This document shows positions 8,081-19,997 of a DNA stretch of 64,000 nt, piece by piece; position 1 is the first letter of the stretch, and the number at the start of each line of letters is the position of its first letter. The translations under genes were made by a program, and so were the position numbers. The notes under the pieces are model-generated. The model had not been told where the DNA came from and ran no database searches. It was given only the letters and a program-made list of their open reading frames with translations. The stretch is from Corynebacterium sp. ACRPH (lineage in GTDB: Bacteria; Actinomycetota; Actinomycetes; Mycobacteriales; Mycobacteriaceae): contig NZ_JAKRND010000006.1 in assembly GCF_022347285.1 (NCBI RefSeq), positions 1-64,000 on the forward strand, given 5' to 3'.

Positions 8081-9517
8081 ATGGCAAGTAAGTCGAGCAA
8101 AGCGAGCCGGGTTTTCGTCTGCACCTCCTGCGACCACCAGCTGTCGAAGTGGATGGGGCGCTGCCCACAGTGTGGGGAATGGGGATCTCTGGAGGAGCGG
8201 GACACGCGCTCCTTGGGCTTAGGCGCAATGGGGCTCGCCGGTGTTGCGGGCGCTGCCGCCAGTGCGGGGCGCCGCGGTGGGGGACGCGGGTCCGGCGGCC
8301 TAGTTCCAGGGGCCAGTGCCCAACCGGTCACCCAGGTGGATCCGACCATCGCCAAGCACCGCCCCACGGGCATCGGGGAACTAGACCGCGTTCTAGGCGG
8401 CGGCATTGTCCCAGGCAGCGCTGTGCTGCTGGCGGGCGAACCGGGCGTGGGCAAATCCACCCTGCTGCTAGAGGTCGCCGCGGCGTGGGCTACGAAGGGC
8501 CATACGGTGCTGATCCTCACCGCGGAGGAGTCCGTGGGGCAGGTGCGCCACCGCGCGGAACGCACCGGCGCGCTGCACGACAAGCTCTATCTGGCCAGCG
8601 AGAACGACCTGGAGAATGGCCTGGCGCAGGTCGATGCACTAAACCCGGAGCTGATCATCGTGGATTCCCTCCAGACTATGCAGGCCACTGGGGTGGAAGG
8701 CGTTGCTGGTGGCGTGGCCCAAACCCGCGCGGTCACCAGCACGCTGACGACCCTGGCGAAGATGTCGGGCACGCCCGTCATCGCGGTGGGGCACGTGACG
8801 AAGGATGGTGCGGTCGCCGGCCCCCGCACCATCGAGCACCTGGTGGATGTCGTGTTGAACTTCGAGGGCGACAAGCACTCCTCCATGCGCTTTCTGCGCG
8901 GTATCAAGAATCGCTTCGGCGCCACGGACGAAGTCGGCTGTTTCGAGCAGACCGCCCACGGCATCCAGGAGGTCGCGGACCCCAGCGGTTTGTTCCTGCA
9001 CCATCGCACCGAATCCGTGACCGGCACCGCAGTAACCGTCGTGATGGACGGGCGCCGTGCCATGGTCGGCGAGTTGCAAACTTTGGCACTTAACAGCGAG
9101 TTCAAGAACCCGAAGCGCTACATGACGGGCATGGATGCCTCGCGTGTGTCGATGGTGCTGGCCGTGCTCTCTGAACGCTGCGGGTTGCCGCTGGCGGACA
9201 AAGAGGTCTACGCCGCCACGGTCGGCGGGATGAAGATTCTGGAGCCCTCCGCGGACCTCGCCACCGGGCTTGCGCTGGCCTCTACTGCGAAGCGCACCCC
9301 GCTCCCCTTGGGCTTGGTCGCCCTCGGCGAGGTGGGCTTGGGCGGGGAAGTGCGGCGCATTCCGCAGCTCACCCAAAGGCTGGCGGAGGCCCACCGGCTA
9401 GGCTTCCACACCGCACTAGTGCCGAAGAACTGCCATTATGAGGCCCCGAGGGGCATGAAAGTAAAGGAGGTCTCCACGCTCTGCCAGGCCGTCAACTACT
9501 GCCTGTCTACTGACTAG
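8081..9517 (+). CDS. radA: DNA repair protein RadA
   Basis: RadA is a RecA-like, hexameric ATPase that promotes branch migration and processing of recombination intermediates. The 478-residue protein has the N-terminal zinc finger CTSC...CPQCG (about residues 14-36), Walker A GEPGVGKST (about 124-132), the RadA-specific KNRFG motif and a Lon-protease-like C-terminal domain. I use the ATG at 8081 (MASKSSKASR); TATTGT ends 7 nt upstream, suggesting a leaderless message. A small glycine-rich insertion (GRRGGGRGSGG) follows the zinc finger, common in actinobacterial RadA. Confidence 0.96.
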   Translation: MASKSSKASRVFVCTSCDHQLSKWMGRCPQCGEWGSLEERDTRSLGLGAMGLAGVAGAAASAGRRGGGRGSGGLVPGASAQPVTQVDPTIAKHRPTGIGELDRVLGGGIVPGSAVLLAGEPGVGKSTLLLEVAAAWATKGHTVLILTAEESVGQVRHRAERTGALHDKLYLASENDLENGLAQVDALNPELIIVDSLQTMQATGVEGVAGGVAQTRAVTSTLTTLAKMSGTPVIAVGHVTKDGAVAGPRTIEHLVDVVLNFEGDKHSSMRFLRGIKNRFGATDEVGCFEQTAHGIQEVADPSGLFLHHRTESVTGTAVTVVMDGRRAMVGELQTLALNSEFKNPKRYMTGMDASRVSMVLAVLSERCGLPLADKEVYAATVGGMKILEPSADLATGLALASTAKRTPLPLGLVALGEVGLGGEVRRIPQLTQRLAEAHRLGFHTALVPKNCHYEAPRGMKVKEVSTLCQAVNYCLSTD

Positions 9518-9540
9518 GTCACCAGTCAAGCCATTACTGG

Positions 9541-10251
9541 CTACTGCAGGTTAAACGAGGCCGGCTGAGAAGTATTGTCGCCCACGTGGGCGTACAGCAG
9601 GTAGCTGCCCGGATCGACCGGCTTGCGGTCCTCGCACTTACCCGGAGCGGAGGTGGTACGCGACCAGGCAGCCATCTCGTAGTTCGCGGACTCGCCGGCC
9701 TTGATCTTCGTATCGCCTACGACCTCCGGCTCGTTGCAGTCGATGTCGCCCCACACGCGCTCATAGTTGCCCATGGTGAAGACCTCGAACTTCAGCGGGG
9801 AATCATCGAAATTGATGTCACAATCCGCGTTCGTCGGGTTCTCGATCTTCACGAAGAAGTTCGGCTGCTGCTCCGCGTTGAACGTCGGAGCACCCGGCCG
9901 AGCGGTGACGCGCAGGTCGGCAAGCGAGCAAGAATCCTTCTTCTCGTCCTTGTTCTCGTCGCTCTCGTCGTCCTTGTCTTTATCTTTGTCCTTTTCGGAC
10001 GCCTTCTCGTCCTCCGAGTCGCTCGGTTCCGTACCCTTCGGCGGCTCCGGCGAGCTAGTCATATCCTGCTGCTCGGAGGTAGTGATGGCAGTCTCGGTGG
10101 ACGCCGTGTTCTCGGAGTCCCCTCCTCCACTGACCAGGCTGATCAAAGCCCAGATCACACCGATAACAACGACCAAGATCACCACCGCAGCAATGCGGCG
10201 GCGGATATACACTTCGCGTGGCAACGGGCGCCTGTTGTCTTCATCAGTCAC
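9541..10251 (-). CDS. Membrane-anchored secreted protein, acidic linker
   Basis: Unrecognised 236-residue protein: a short basic cytoplasmic stretch, one membrane segment (about residues 19-43), a highly acidic low-complexity linker of Glu, Asp and Lys (about residues 70-108), and an extracytoplasmic domain with five Cys-containing strands. Starts with GTG at 10251. It converges on radA. In corynebacteria a secreted protein gene at this place between radA and the carbonic anhydrase gene is usual. A cell-envelope role is likely from topology alone. Confidence 0.75.
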   Translation of the reverse strand: MTDEDNRRPLPREVYIRRRIAAVVILVVVIGVIWALISLVSGGGDSENTASTETAITTSEQQDMTSSPEPPKGTEPSDSEDEKASEKDKDKDKDDESDENKDEKKDSCSLADLRVTARPGAPTFNAEQQPNFFVKIENPTNADCDINFDDSPLKFEVFTMGNYERVWGDIDCNEPEVVGDTKIKAGESANYEMAAWSRTTSAPGKCEDRKPVDPGSYLLYAHVGDNTSQPASFNLQ

Positions 10252-10318
10252 GCAACTAATGCTAAAGGCTGCCCGCTAAAAGACTGCGCATAGACACGGG
10301 ATGAACGCCGCAAAACTC

Positions 10319-10963
10319 CTAGTGAACGCGCTGTGCGCCCTCAATATCCAACCCGTAGCTGACCAGCGGCTCGGCCAGGCCATCGGACAGGCGGTAACGC
10401 AGGCCCACGACGGCACAACGATTGTCTGCCAGACGCGCCTGAATCTCCGGCGAACGATCCACGATGTGGTCGGCGATCTCCGCCACGTGGTTGCGTTCGA
10501 AGGCGTCACTACTTTCCATGCCGCGCTTCTTCGCGGACAGCAACGAGGGCGTCACCTTTTCCACGAGCACGCGCTGGAAGCCCGCAGGCATGTCGCCGCC
10601 GTTCAACGCCTGGGAGGCAGCGGCAACCGCGCCACACTTTTCGTGCCCCAGCACCACAACCAGCGGTACCTCCAGGGAGTCCACCGCGAATTCCAAGGAG
10701 GCCAGCACGGACAAGTCGGTGATCTCGCCGGCGGTGCGGATCACGAAGACATCGCCTAGCCCCTGGTCGAAGAGGATCTCCACCGGCGCGCGGGAATCGG
10801 AACACGCCAACACCACGGCCTGGGGCTTCTGCCCCTCCTGCAGGGAAATGCGGCGGCTCAAGTCCTGGTGCGGGTGGTCGGAATCGCCGCGCATGAAACG
10901 TTCGTTGCCTTCGCGCAGGCTATCCCAAGCCTGCTGCGGGGTCTGATGTTGGCTAGAAGTCAT
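10319..10963 (-). CDS. Beta-class carbonic anhydrase
   Basis: Zinc enzyme interconverting CO2 and bicarbonate, supplying bicarbonate to carboxylases such as those of fatty-acid synthesis. The 214-residue protein has all ligands: Cys54, Asp56 and Arg58 in CSDSRAP, and His107 and Cys110 in GHEKCGA. I set the start at the ATG at 10963 (MTSSQHQTP); the frame upstream of it overlaps mutY in antisense and is low-complexity. The divergent start of mutY is only 36 bp away, so the two promoters must overlap; a CACAAT box lies 6 nt before this ATG. Confidence 0.94.
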   Translation of the reverse strand: MTSSQHQTPQQAWDSLREGNERFMRGDSDHPHQDLSRRISLQEGQKPQAVVLACSDSRAPVEILFDQGLGDVFVIRTAGEITDLSVLASLEFAVDSLEVPLVVVLGHEKCGAVAAASQALNGGDMPAGFQRVLVEKVTPSLLSAKKRGMESSDAFERNHVAEIADHIVDRSPEIQARLADNRCAVVGLRYRLSDGLAEPLVSYGLDIEGAQRVH

Positions 10964-10999
10964 GGTTCCATTGTGCACCGCGCTACAGTGATTCGTGCA

Positions 11000-12049
11000 A
11001 TGAACTCCCCTTCCGCCGCCTCCCCCAACCCGCCCACCGGCTCGCACAGCAGCCTGCCTGCCAAGTTGAATTATTGGTACGCGCGCAATGCCCGCGACCT
11101 GCCCTGGCGCCACCCGGACACCAGCCCGTGGGCGATTCTGCTGAGCGAAGTCATGAGCCAGCAAACGCCCGTCGCCCGCGTGATTCCCCTCTGGCAGGCT
11201 TGGCTGGAACGCTGGCCCACCCCGGCAGATCTGGCCGAGGCGCCGCGATCCGAGATCTTAAAAATGTGGGCCAACCTGGGCTATCCCCGGCGCGCGCTGC
11301 GACTAAAGGAGTGCGCGGCCGCCTGCGTGGAACGCCACGGCGGCGAGGTACCCAGCGACATCGCCGAGCTCGAAGCCCTGCCAGGGATCGGCCACTACAC
11401 CGCCCGCGCCGTCGCCGCCTTCGCCTTCGGCCAGGCCGTGCCGGTTGTGGATACGAATGTGCGCCGCGTCTACCGCCGCCTTGTCGACGGACGCTACCTA
11501 CAGGGGCCCGCCCGCGCGCGCGACTTGGCGGATGTGGCCACGTTGCTGCCCCACGTCGATCCGGACCCTCGTTTAGTTGGACGCCAACTGCCTCCACCGC
11601 CCCAACCCCAGCCCACTGACACGGGCACCCGCTCCTGGGAGGGCACAAACACGGGCACTGACGCCACCAGCGGCGCAGACCGAGACGCCGCGAATCTGAT
11701 GTGCGCTGCACTCATGGAACTCGGCGCTCTGATCTGCACCGCGAAAAGCCCAGCATGCGACCAGTGCCCCTTAATCGACGACTGCGCGTGGGTGCAGGCG
11801 GGCAAGCCGCAGCCGACGGAGGCGGAGGCACAGGCCGCGGCCCGGCGCGTGCAGAAGTTCGTGGGGACCGACCGCCAGGTCCGCGGAAAGATTATGGGGC
11901 TACTGCGGAAAGCGGGGGAAGGTGGCGTCACAAAGAAAGAGATAGACCTGCTGTGGCCCGCAACCGAACAACTCGAACGAGCCCTGCAATCGCTGCTCGA
12001 CGACGGCCTGGTGACCCGCGACGGCGCAACGTACCATCTACCGCACTAG
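11000..12049 (+). CDS. mutY: A/G-specific adenine glycosylase
   Basis: Removes adenine mispaired with 8-oxoguanine. The 349-residue protein has the helix-hairpin-helix LPGIGHYTARA, catalytic Asp in VPVVDTNVRRV, the catalytic Glu region LSEVMSQQTPV, and the four cluster cysteines with spacing C-x6-C-x2-C-x5-C (from CTAKSPAC) for a 4Fe-4S cluster. An extra segment of roughly 40 residues rich in Pro, Gln and Thr lies between the catalytic domain and the cluster region. The start ATG is 10 nt after TACAGT. It diverges from the carbonic anhydrase gene. Confidence 0.95.
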   Translation: MNSPSAASPNPPTGSHSSLPAKLNYWYARNARDLPWRHPDTSPWAILLSEVMSQQTPVARVIPLWQAWLERWPTPADLAEAPRSEILKMWANLGYPRRALRLKECAAACVERHGGEVPSDIAELEALPGIGHYTARAVAAFAFGQAVPVVDTNVRRVYRRLVDGRYLQGPARARDLADVATLLPHVDPDPRLVGRQLPPPPQPQPTDTGTRSWEGTNTGTDATSGADRDAANLMCAALMELGALICTAKSPACDQCPLIDDCAWVQAGKPQPTEAEAQAAARRVQKFVGTDRQVRGKIMGLLRKAGEGGVTKKEIDLLWPATEQLERALQSLLDDGLVTRDGATYHLPH

Positions 12050-12132
12050 AAGCGGGCGGGAGCGCTTAGGTTCCGCGGGTGGTCATACCCTAAAGTAATG
12101 GGCATTACCCATATCTAAATAGGAATTTACTT

Positions 12133-13599
12133 ATGTCGACATCTTCATCCTCGACTGCCAAGCGCCCGAGCATGACCGGCACGGTGGTCGCCGTTGGCCT
12201 CATGCTGTTCTCCATGTTCTTCGGCGCTGGAAACCTGATCTTCCCGCCGATGCTGGGCGTGGAATCCGGCGAGAACTTCACCCCTGCCATGACCGGCTTC
12301 CTGCTGACCGGCGTGCTCATGCCAGTGGTGACGGTCATTGCCGTTGCGATCTCCGGCGCCGGCGTACGCGACTTGGCCTCCCGCGCGGGTGCGCTGTTCG
12401 GCCTGATTTTCGCCATCGTTGCCTACCTTTCCATCGGTGCGCTCTACGCCGTACCGCGCGCCGCTGCGATCGGCTACGAGCTTGGCGTGGAGTCCACCTT
12501 TGACCTCTCCGGCGGCTGGTGGCGCCTGGCTGGCACGTTCGCCTTCTTCCTGATCTGCTTCCTGCTGACGCTCTGGCCCGGCAAGGTCGTGGACACTTTG
12601 GGCAAGGTTTTGACGCCCATCCTGCTGATACTTCTAGCTGCCCTGGCCATTATCGGCCTGCAGAAGCTGAACTCCCCCAGCATTCCCGCCACCGAGGAGT
12701 ACACCTCCAACCCGCTGGTCAGCGGTATTTCCCAGGGTTACTTCACGATGGATTCCATCGCGGCGCTAGCCTTCGCGCTGATCGTGGTGAGCTCCTTTAG
12801 CCAGAAGGGCGAGACCGACCACAAGCGCATCGTCAAGCTCTCCGGAGTGGCAGCTTTCACCGCAGGTTTCTTCCTGATGCTGGTTTACCTGGGCCTCGGC
12901 CTGGTTGGCGCCCGCATGCCAGAGAAGGAAAACTACAGCGACGGCGCGGCAATCCTGAGCTCGGCTGCGCAGCTAACCATGGGCAACGCAGGCGAGTTCG
13001 TGTTCTCGATGATCGTGCTGCTGGCCTGCATCACCACCGTGGTTGGCCTGACCGCGGCGACGTCCACGTTCTTCCACGAGCTAGTTCCGGCCATCAGCTA
13101 CCGCTGGTGGGCGACCATCCTGACGCTCGTTGGCCTCGCTATCGCCAACCTGGGTCTGGAAAAGATCCTGAACGTCTCCGGCCCGGTGATCGGCCTGATT
13201 TACCCGCCGGCGATCGTACTTATCGCGCTTTCCTACGTGCACCTGCTGTGCCGCCAGCACAAGCTGGTGTTCTCCTACCGCATCGGCGTGGCCGTGGCCT
13301 TCCTGTTCTCCTTCATCGACTTCCTGGCCGCCCTGAACGTGCCGGTCGACGATCTGCAGAGCGCCTTGAGCTGGATCCCGCTGATGGATGCAGGCATGGG
13401 GTGGCTGCTACCCACCATCCTCCTGACCGCCATTGGCTTGGTCATCGACCTCACCCGCAAGGTGCCAAACGACGAGGACAAGGACGTAGATCTGGAGGCT
13501 CTGGATCCGTTCACGGCGAACGTGGACGCCGAAGGCACCGAAGACAGCGCTGAAGTAGCCGCAGACAGCGCAACCGATGCCCCCGTTTCGCGGAGCTAA
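12133..13599 (+). CDS. brnQ: Branched-chain amino acid carrier (LIVCS family)
   Basis: A 488-residue membrane transporter for Leu, Ile and Val, driven by an ion gradient. About twelve membrane segments, with the family opening SMFFGAGNLIFPP near residue 30 and a hydrophilic acidic tail after residue 450. AGGAAT lies a few nt before the ATG. Upstream, a small palindrome ATGGG / CCCAT (12098-12112) next to the likely promoter could be an operator. In C. glutamicum the carrier BrnQ is sodium-coupled; I infer the same here. Confidence 0.93.
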   Translation: MSTSSSSTAKRPSMTGTVVAVGLMLFSMFFGAGNLIFPPMLGVESGENFTPAMTGFLLTGVLMPVVTVIAVAISGAGVRDLASRAGALFGLIFAIVAYLSIGALYAVPRAAAIGYELGVESTFDLSGGWWRLAGTFAFFLICFLLTLWPGKVVDTLGKVLTPILLILLAALAIIGLQKLNSPSIPATEEYTSNPLVSGISQGYFTMDSIAALAFALIVVSSFSQKGETDHKRIVKLSGVAAFTAGFFLMLVYLGLGLVGARMPEKENYSDGAAILSSAAQLTMGNAGEFVFSMIVLLACITTVVGLTAATSTFFHELVPAISYRWWATILTLVGLAIANLGLEKILNVSGPVIGLIYPPAIVLIALSYVHLLCRQHKLVFSYRIGVAVAFLFSFIDFLAALNVPVDDLQSALSWIPLMDAGMGWLLPTILLTAIGLVIDLTRKVPNDEDKDVDLEALDPFTANVDAEGTEDSAEVAADSATDAPVSRS

Positions 13600-13647
13600 T
13601 TAGCGATACCTAATACTTCGGGCGGAGAAAACACTTAGGATCCCCCT

Positions 13648-15000
13648 ATGACGTTTTCTCGTAGAAGTTCCAACCGTTCCCGTACCCTAACCGCCACCTT
13701 CGCAGTGCTGCTGCCCGCAGCCATCGCCGCTTCCGGAATGACCCCAGCCGCCGCAGCACCCGGCGGACTCTATGGCTCCGTCGAGGGATCCGCCTCCAAG
13801 GCCGCCGCTACAGGCAGCGGCAAATCCGTAGTGGGTTCCCTGCCTAACTACGACCCAGATGGCTTCTACTCCTCTCTGCCTTTGCAGGTGAAGGGCAAGC
13901 CAGGGGAAATCATCAAGACAGCCCCCAGCAACTTTGCCCTCGGAATCCCCTTCGTCGATTGGACGAATAGCGAGGCCCAGCGCGTGGCCTACGTTTCCAC
14001 CAACTCCCGTGGCGAGACCGTACCCGTCACCGGCACCGTGCTGGTGCCCCGCGCTCCCTACACCAGTGGCGGGGAGCGCCCGCTGCTGGTCGTAGCTCCG
14101 GGCACCCAGGGCAGCGGCGATGCGTGCGCCCCAGGCAAGCTGCTGCCAATGGGCTTGGAGTATGAGGCCGCGCCCGTTGCCGCCGCTCTCTCCCGTGGCT
14201 GGGCCGTCGCACTGACAGATCTGAACGGCCTGGGCACTCCGGCGCAGCACACTTACATGAACCGCGTGGATCAGGGCAACGCCACCTTGGACATGGCCCG
14301 CGCGGCAAAGAACATGCCTCGGGTACCGAAGGCCGCGCCGGTCGCGGTGTGGGGTTACTCGCAGGGCGGCGGTTCCTCCGCTGCAGCTCTGGAGCTGGCT
14401 CACACCTACGCCCCGGAGATCAACCTGAAGGCGGGCTACGCCGGCGGAGTGCCGGCGGATTTGGCTATGACTGCCACCGCCATCGACAACGGTCCGCTGG
14501 CCGCCGCCCTGGGCTACACGCTGAATGGTTTCCTCGTCTCCAATCCGGAGATCCGCGGCGCCGTGGAGGAAAAGATGAACGACAAGGGCAAGGAGTTCGT
14601 CCGCCAGACCGCAAGCGAATGCATCCCCGAATCCCTCGCGCGGCACGCCTACACGGATACGCGCACGCTGACGAAGAACGGCGAGTCACTCACGGAGCTG
14701 CTGGAGCAGGAGCCGTTTAAGAAGCTTGTTGACGCCCAACGCATCGGCAGCCGCTCACCCCAGGTCCCTGTGTACGTGGGCCATGGCACGAACGATGACA
14801 CGATCCCGGTTGAGCAGAGCCGCCGCATGGCCCGCCAGTGGGCGGAGGGTGGCACGAAGGTGAACTACGCGGAGCACAATATCCCGCGCACGTTCCCGCT
14901 GGGCGATCACATGGTGCCGATGATCACGCACCTGCTGCCTGCCCTGGACTGGGTGGATAACGTGATCCACGATCGCCCAGTGCAGTTCAACAAGGCCTAG
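13648..15000 (+). CDS. Secretory lipase-like alpha/beta hydrolase
   Basis: Exported 450-residue hydrolase of the secretory lipase (LIP) family. It has a typical signal peptide with cleavage probably after AAAA near residue 37, the nucleophile Ser238 in GYSQG, a likely Asp in TNDDTIP and His in GDHMVP near the end. Such enzymes release fatty acids from host or environmental lipids; for a fatty-acid-requiring corynebacterium that would be nutritionally important. TAGGAT lies 6 nt before the ATG, so the message may be leaderless. The last codons and the next 14 bp form a short tandem duplication (AACAAGGCCTAG twice). Confidence 0.87.
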   Translation: MTFSRRSSNRSRTLTATFAVLLPAAIAASGMTPAAAAPGGLYGSVEGSASKAAATGSGKSVVGSLPNYDPDGFYSSLPLQVKGKPGEIIKTAPSNFALGIPFVDWTNSEAQRVAYVSTNSRGETVPVTGTVLVPRAPYTSGGERPLLVVAPGTQGSGDACAPGKLLPMGLEYEAAPVAAALSRGWAVALTDLNGLGTPAQHTYMNRVDQGNATLDMARAAKNMPRVPKAAPVAVWGYSQGGGSSAAALELAHTYAPEINLKAGYAGGVPADLAMTATAIDNGPLAAALGYTLNGFLVSNPEIRGAVEEKMNDKGKEFVRQTASECIPESLARHAYTDTRTLTKNGESLTELLEQEPFKKLVDAQRIGSRSPQVPVYVGHGTNDDTIPVEQSRRMARQWAEGGTKVNYAEHNIPRTFPLGDHMVPMITHLLPALDWVDNVIHDRPVQFNKA

Positions 15001-15017
15001 TTAACAAGGCCTAGCCA

Positions 15018-15027
15018 AAAGGCTTAG

Positions 15028-15036
<9 letters not shown>
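15018..15036 (-). terminator. Terminator overlapping clpC stop codon
   Basis: Six-base arms AAAGGC (15018-15023) and GCCTTT (15031-15036) flank a seven-base loop that contains the clpC TAA. On the minus strand the stem is followed by T residues. It could also act on the converging lipase transcript. Confidence 0.55.
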
Positions 15037-17685
<2,649 letters not shown>

Positions 17686-17777
17686 GGTGTGCTCCCTTTT
17701 TCAAAAGATGTAGCTTGCGTATTCGCCAATGTTGCCCACCTTAGCCGTGAGCGTGGACAACTCATATCGCCTTTCAC

Positions 17778-17792
17778 ACAACACTGTGTTGT
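17778..17792. promoter_or_regulatory. Inverted repeat upstream of clpC
   Basis: ACAACAC and GTGTTGT flank a single T. It is the only clear dyad in the 497-bp clpC-fadD gap apart from the 14-bp repeats. I cannot match it with confidence to ClgR, HspR or SigH sites. Confidence 0.35.
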
Positions 17793-18046
17793 TGTTGCTT
17801 TATTCCGACGCCACCTCGGCCTCAACCACCCACATATCAGCAGGTAAACAGGCATTCTGAACTTAAGTTTCTAAGCTGTACGCCGTCAGCGAACGCGCCC
17901 TTTAAACCCCTATTCCGCAGCTCCCCCACAACCTGTCCCTTCATAGTTATTTTTTCAAACCGAGAACTTTTTAACCCAGAAACATTAAAGTGATGCACGC
18001 CACTAAAGCTCGGGGCAGTGGTGCACAAGGGATCCGTCCGGAGAGG

Positions 18047-18182
18047 AACCCCAACAAAACCACCCCAGGGATTCCACCCCAGAGATACCGCCCAGTGAAA
18101 CCGCCCCAGAGAAGCCAACCCAGAGAAACCAACCCTGGGAAGCCAACTCAGTAGAGACCAACCCAAGGAGAGTCACCCAGAA
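18047..18182 (+). repeat. Degenerate 14-bp tandem repeat array before fadD
   Basis: About nine imperfect copies of a 13-15-bp unit, roughly RMCCCAGAGAAACC, run without a break up to the ATG of the acyl-CoA ligase gene. Copies differ at two to four positions. The last units supply the purine-rich AAGGAGA that serves as ribosome-binding site. No protein-coding frame explains it. The remaining part of the gap (17700-18040) holds an AT-rich stretch near 17945 and no gene. Confidence 0.8.
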
Positions 18183-19946
18183 ATGAACGCAGCAGCAGCC
18201 GCCCAGTTGCCCAAGCCCTCCCTTACCGACCAGATCGGGACCGCCGGCACACTTCTTAAAGGCACACTGCCCCTGTTCAAATCGGGCGTCCTGGGATCTA
18301 TGGGCCCCGTCGCAGCCGGCAAGGCCCTCAAGGGAATCATCCAGTGGAGCTTCCTGCCCGCCGGCCTGCTGGCCATCGGGGCCGCGCGCGACCCCTACCA
18401 CACGGCCATCATCGACGACGCCGGTTCGATGACCTACCAAGAACTGCACGAGCAGTCCACCGCCCTGGCGCAAGCCCTCTTCCGCACCGGTGTTCGCGAA
18501 CGCGACCGCATCGGCGTCCTGTGCCGGAACCACCGCGGCTTCATCCTCGCCCTGTGTGCACACGGTCGGTTGGGCACGGACATTGTGCTATTCAACACTG
18601 GGGCGTCAGCAAAGCAGACCCAGGCCGTGCTACAGGAACAAAAAATCGACATCCTGTTCATCGACGAGGAGTTCCTGCCACTGCTGCCAAAGGATTTCGA
18701 CGCCTGCCCCGTCGTCGTAGCCTGGGAAAACGGCGATACGCTGGGACTTACCCGCGAGGCGGAGGAAGCCCTGAAGAAGGCCTCCAACGTTAGGGATGCG
18801 ATCGACAGTGGCGACTACGCCACCCGCAGCGAAGACTGGCCCTCCCTGCACGAGGTGCTGAGCACCACCCCGGAAAACCTCTCCATCCCCGCCCGTCCGC
18901 GTCAGGGGCGCACCATCATCCTGACCTCCGGAACCACCGGCACCCCGAAGGGCGCGCGCCGACCGGAGCCGAAGACGTACATGCCGGCGTCCTCCATCAT
19001 GAGCCGCATCCCGATGCGCCACCACCGGCCGTCGTTCCTCTCCGCGCCAATGTTCCACACCTGGGGCTTCGCGCAGATTCAGCTGGCTCTCGCGCTGCGC
19101 AACACCATGATCATGCAGCGCCGCTTCTCCCCCGAAGCTGCAGTGAAGCTGATCAAGAAGAACCGCCCATACACCATTGCAATGGTGCCGACGATGCTTC
19201 GCCGCATGCTGGAGGTCGTGCCGGAGAACCTCAACTCGGGCACGAAGATCATCGCCACCTCTGGCGAGGCGCTGCCACCGAAGGTAGTGCGTGAGACGCA
19301 GGAGAAGTTCGGCGACGTGCTGTACAACCTCTACGGATCGACGGAGGTCAGCTGGGCTTCCATCGCCACTCCGGAAGATCTGCGCAAGCACATCAACACT
19401 GCAGGTAAGCCGCCGATGGCAACGACGCTGAAGGTCCTGGACGACAACGGCAAGGAGCTGCCAAACGGGGAGATCGGACGCATCTTCGTGAAGAACGACA
19501 TGCTGTTCGAGGGCTACACGCGCCCCGGCTCCGACAAGGAGATTATCGACGGTATGGTCGCCACCGGAGACCTGGGCTACTACAACGACGAGGGTCTGCT
19601 GTTCATCTCTGGCCGTAGCGACGACATGATCGTCTCCGGCGGTGAGAATGTCTTCCCGCAGGAGACCGAGGACGTGATCAACTCCATGGATTGCGTCGCC
19701 GAGTCCGCCGTGCGTGGCGTGGACGACCCGGAGTTTGGCCAGGCGCTGTGCGCGTGGGTCGTGCCGGAGGGCAAGAGCGCCGCCGAGCTGACTGACGAGG
19801 AGAAGGCGGAGTTCGAGGAGAAGGCCAAGACGGAGGTCAAGGCTCACCTGGCGCGCCACAGTGTGCCGCGCTACTTCGTCTACCTGGACAAGCTCCCCCG
19901 CAATGCGGTAGGCAAGGTAGTCCCGCGCGAGCTGCCGCAGCCCTAG
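18183..19946 (+). CDS. Long-chain fatty-acid-CoA ligase (FadD-like)
   Basis: Adenylate-forming enzyme of 587 residues that activates fatty acids with ATP and CoA. Motifs: P-loop ILTSGTTGTPKG (about residues 240-251), YGSTEVSW (about 386), the hinge region GDLGYYNDEGLLFISGRSDD and the C-terminal catalytic Lys in NAVGKVVPREL. The N-terminal 60 residues are hydrophobic and Pro/Gly-rich, possibly membrane-associated. A lipid-requiring organism would need such an enzyme to use imported fatty acids. The start is the ATG directly after the 14-bp repeat array. The exact chain-length preference and Mtb FadD counterpart are not clear to me. Confidence 0.9.
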   Translation: MNAAAAAQLPKPSLTDQIGTAGTLLKGTLPLFKSGVLGSMGPVAAGKALKGIIQWSFLPAGLLAIGAARDPYHTAIIDDAGSMTYQELHEQSTALAQALFRTGVRERDRIGVLCRNHRGFILALCAHGRLGTDIVLFNTGASAKQTQAVLQEQKIDILFIDEEFLPLLPKDFDACPVVVAWENGDTLGLTREAEEALKKASNVRDAIDSGDYATRSEDWPSLHEVLSTTPENLSIPARPRQGRTIILTSGTTGTPKGARRPEPKTYMPASSIMSRIPMRHHRPSFLSAPMFHTWGFAQIQLALALRNTMIMQRRFSPEAAVKLIKKNRPYTIAMVPTMLRRMLEVVPENLNSGTKIIATSGEALPPKVVRETQEKFGDVLYNLYGSTEVSWASIATPEDLRKHINTAGKPPMATTLKVLDDNGKELPNGEIGRIFVKNDMLFEGYTRPGSDKEIIDGMVATGDLGYYNDEGLLFISGRSDDMIVSGGENVFPQETEDVINSMDCVAESAVRGVDDPEFGQALCAWVVPEGKSAAELTDEEKAEFEEKAKTEVKAHLARHSVPRYFVYLDKLPRNAVGKVVPRELPQP

Positions 19947-19997
19947 CCAGCCGTCCGCTCGTAGCCGCCCATCCCGCAGAGGGCATCCCAGCTGACT

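Noticed and set aside
10964..11164. N-terminal extension of the carbonic anhydrase
   Set aside because: Gly/Arg-rich shadow of mutY; the family begins at the ATG at 10963.
18047..18182. CRISPR array
   Set aside because: Units of 13-15 bp without spacers, degenerate and with no cas genes; a simple tandem array.
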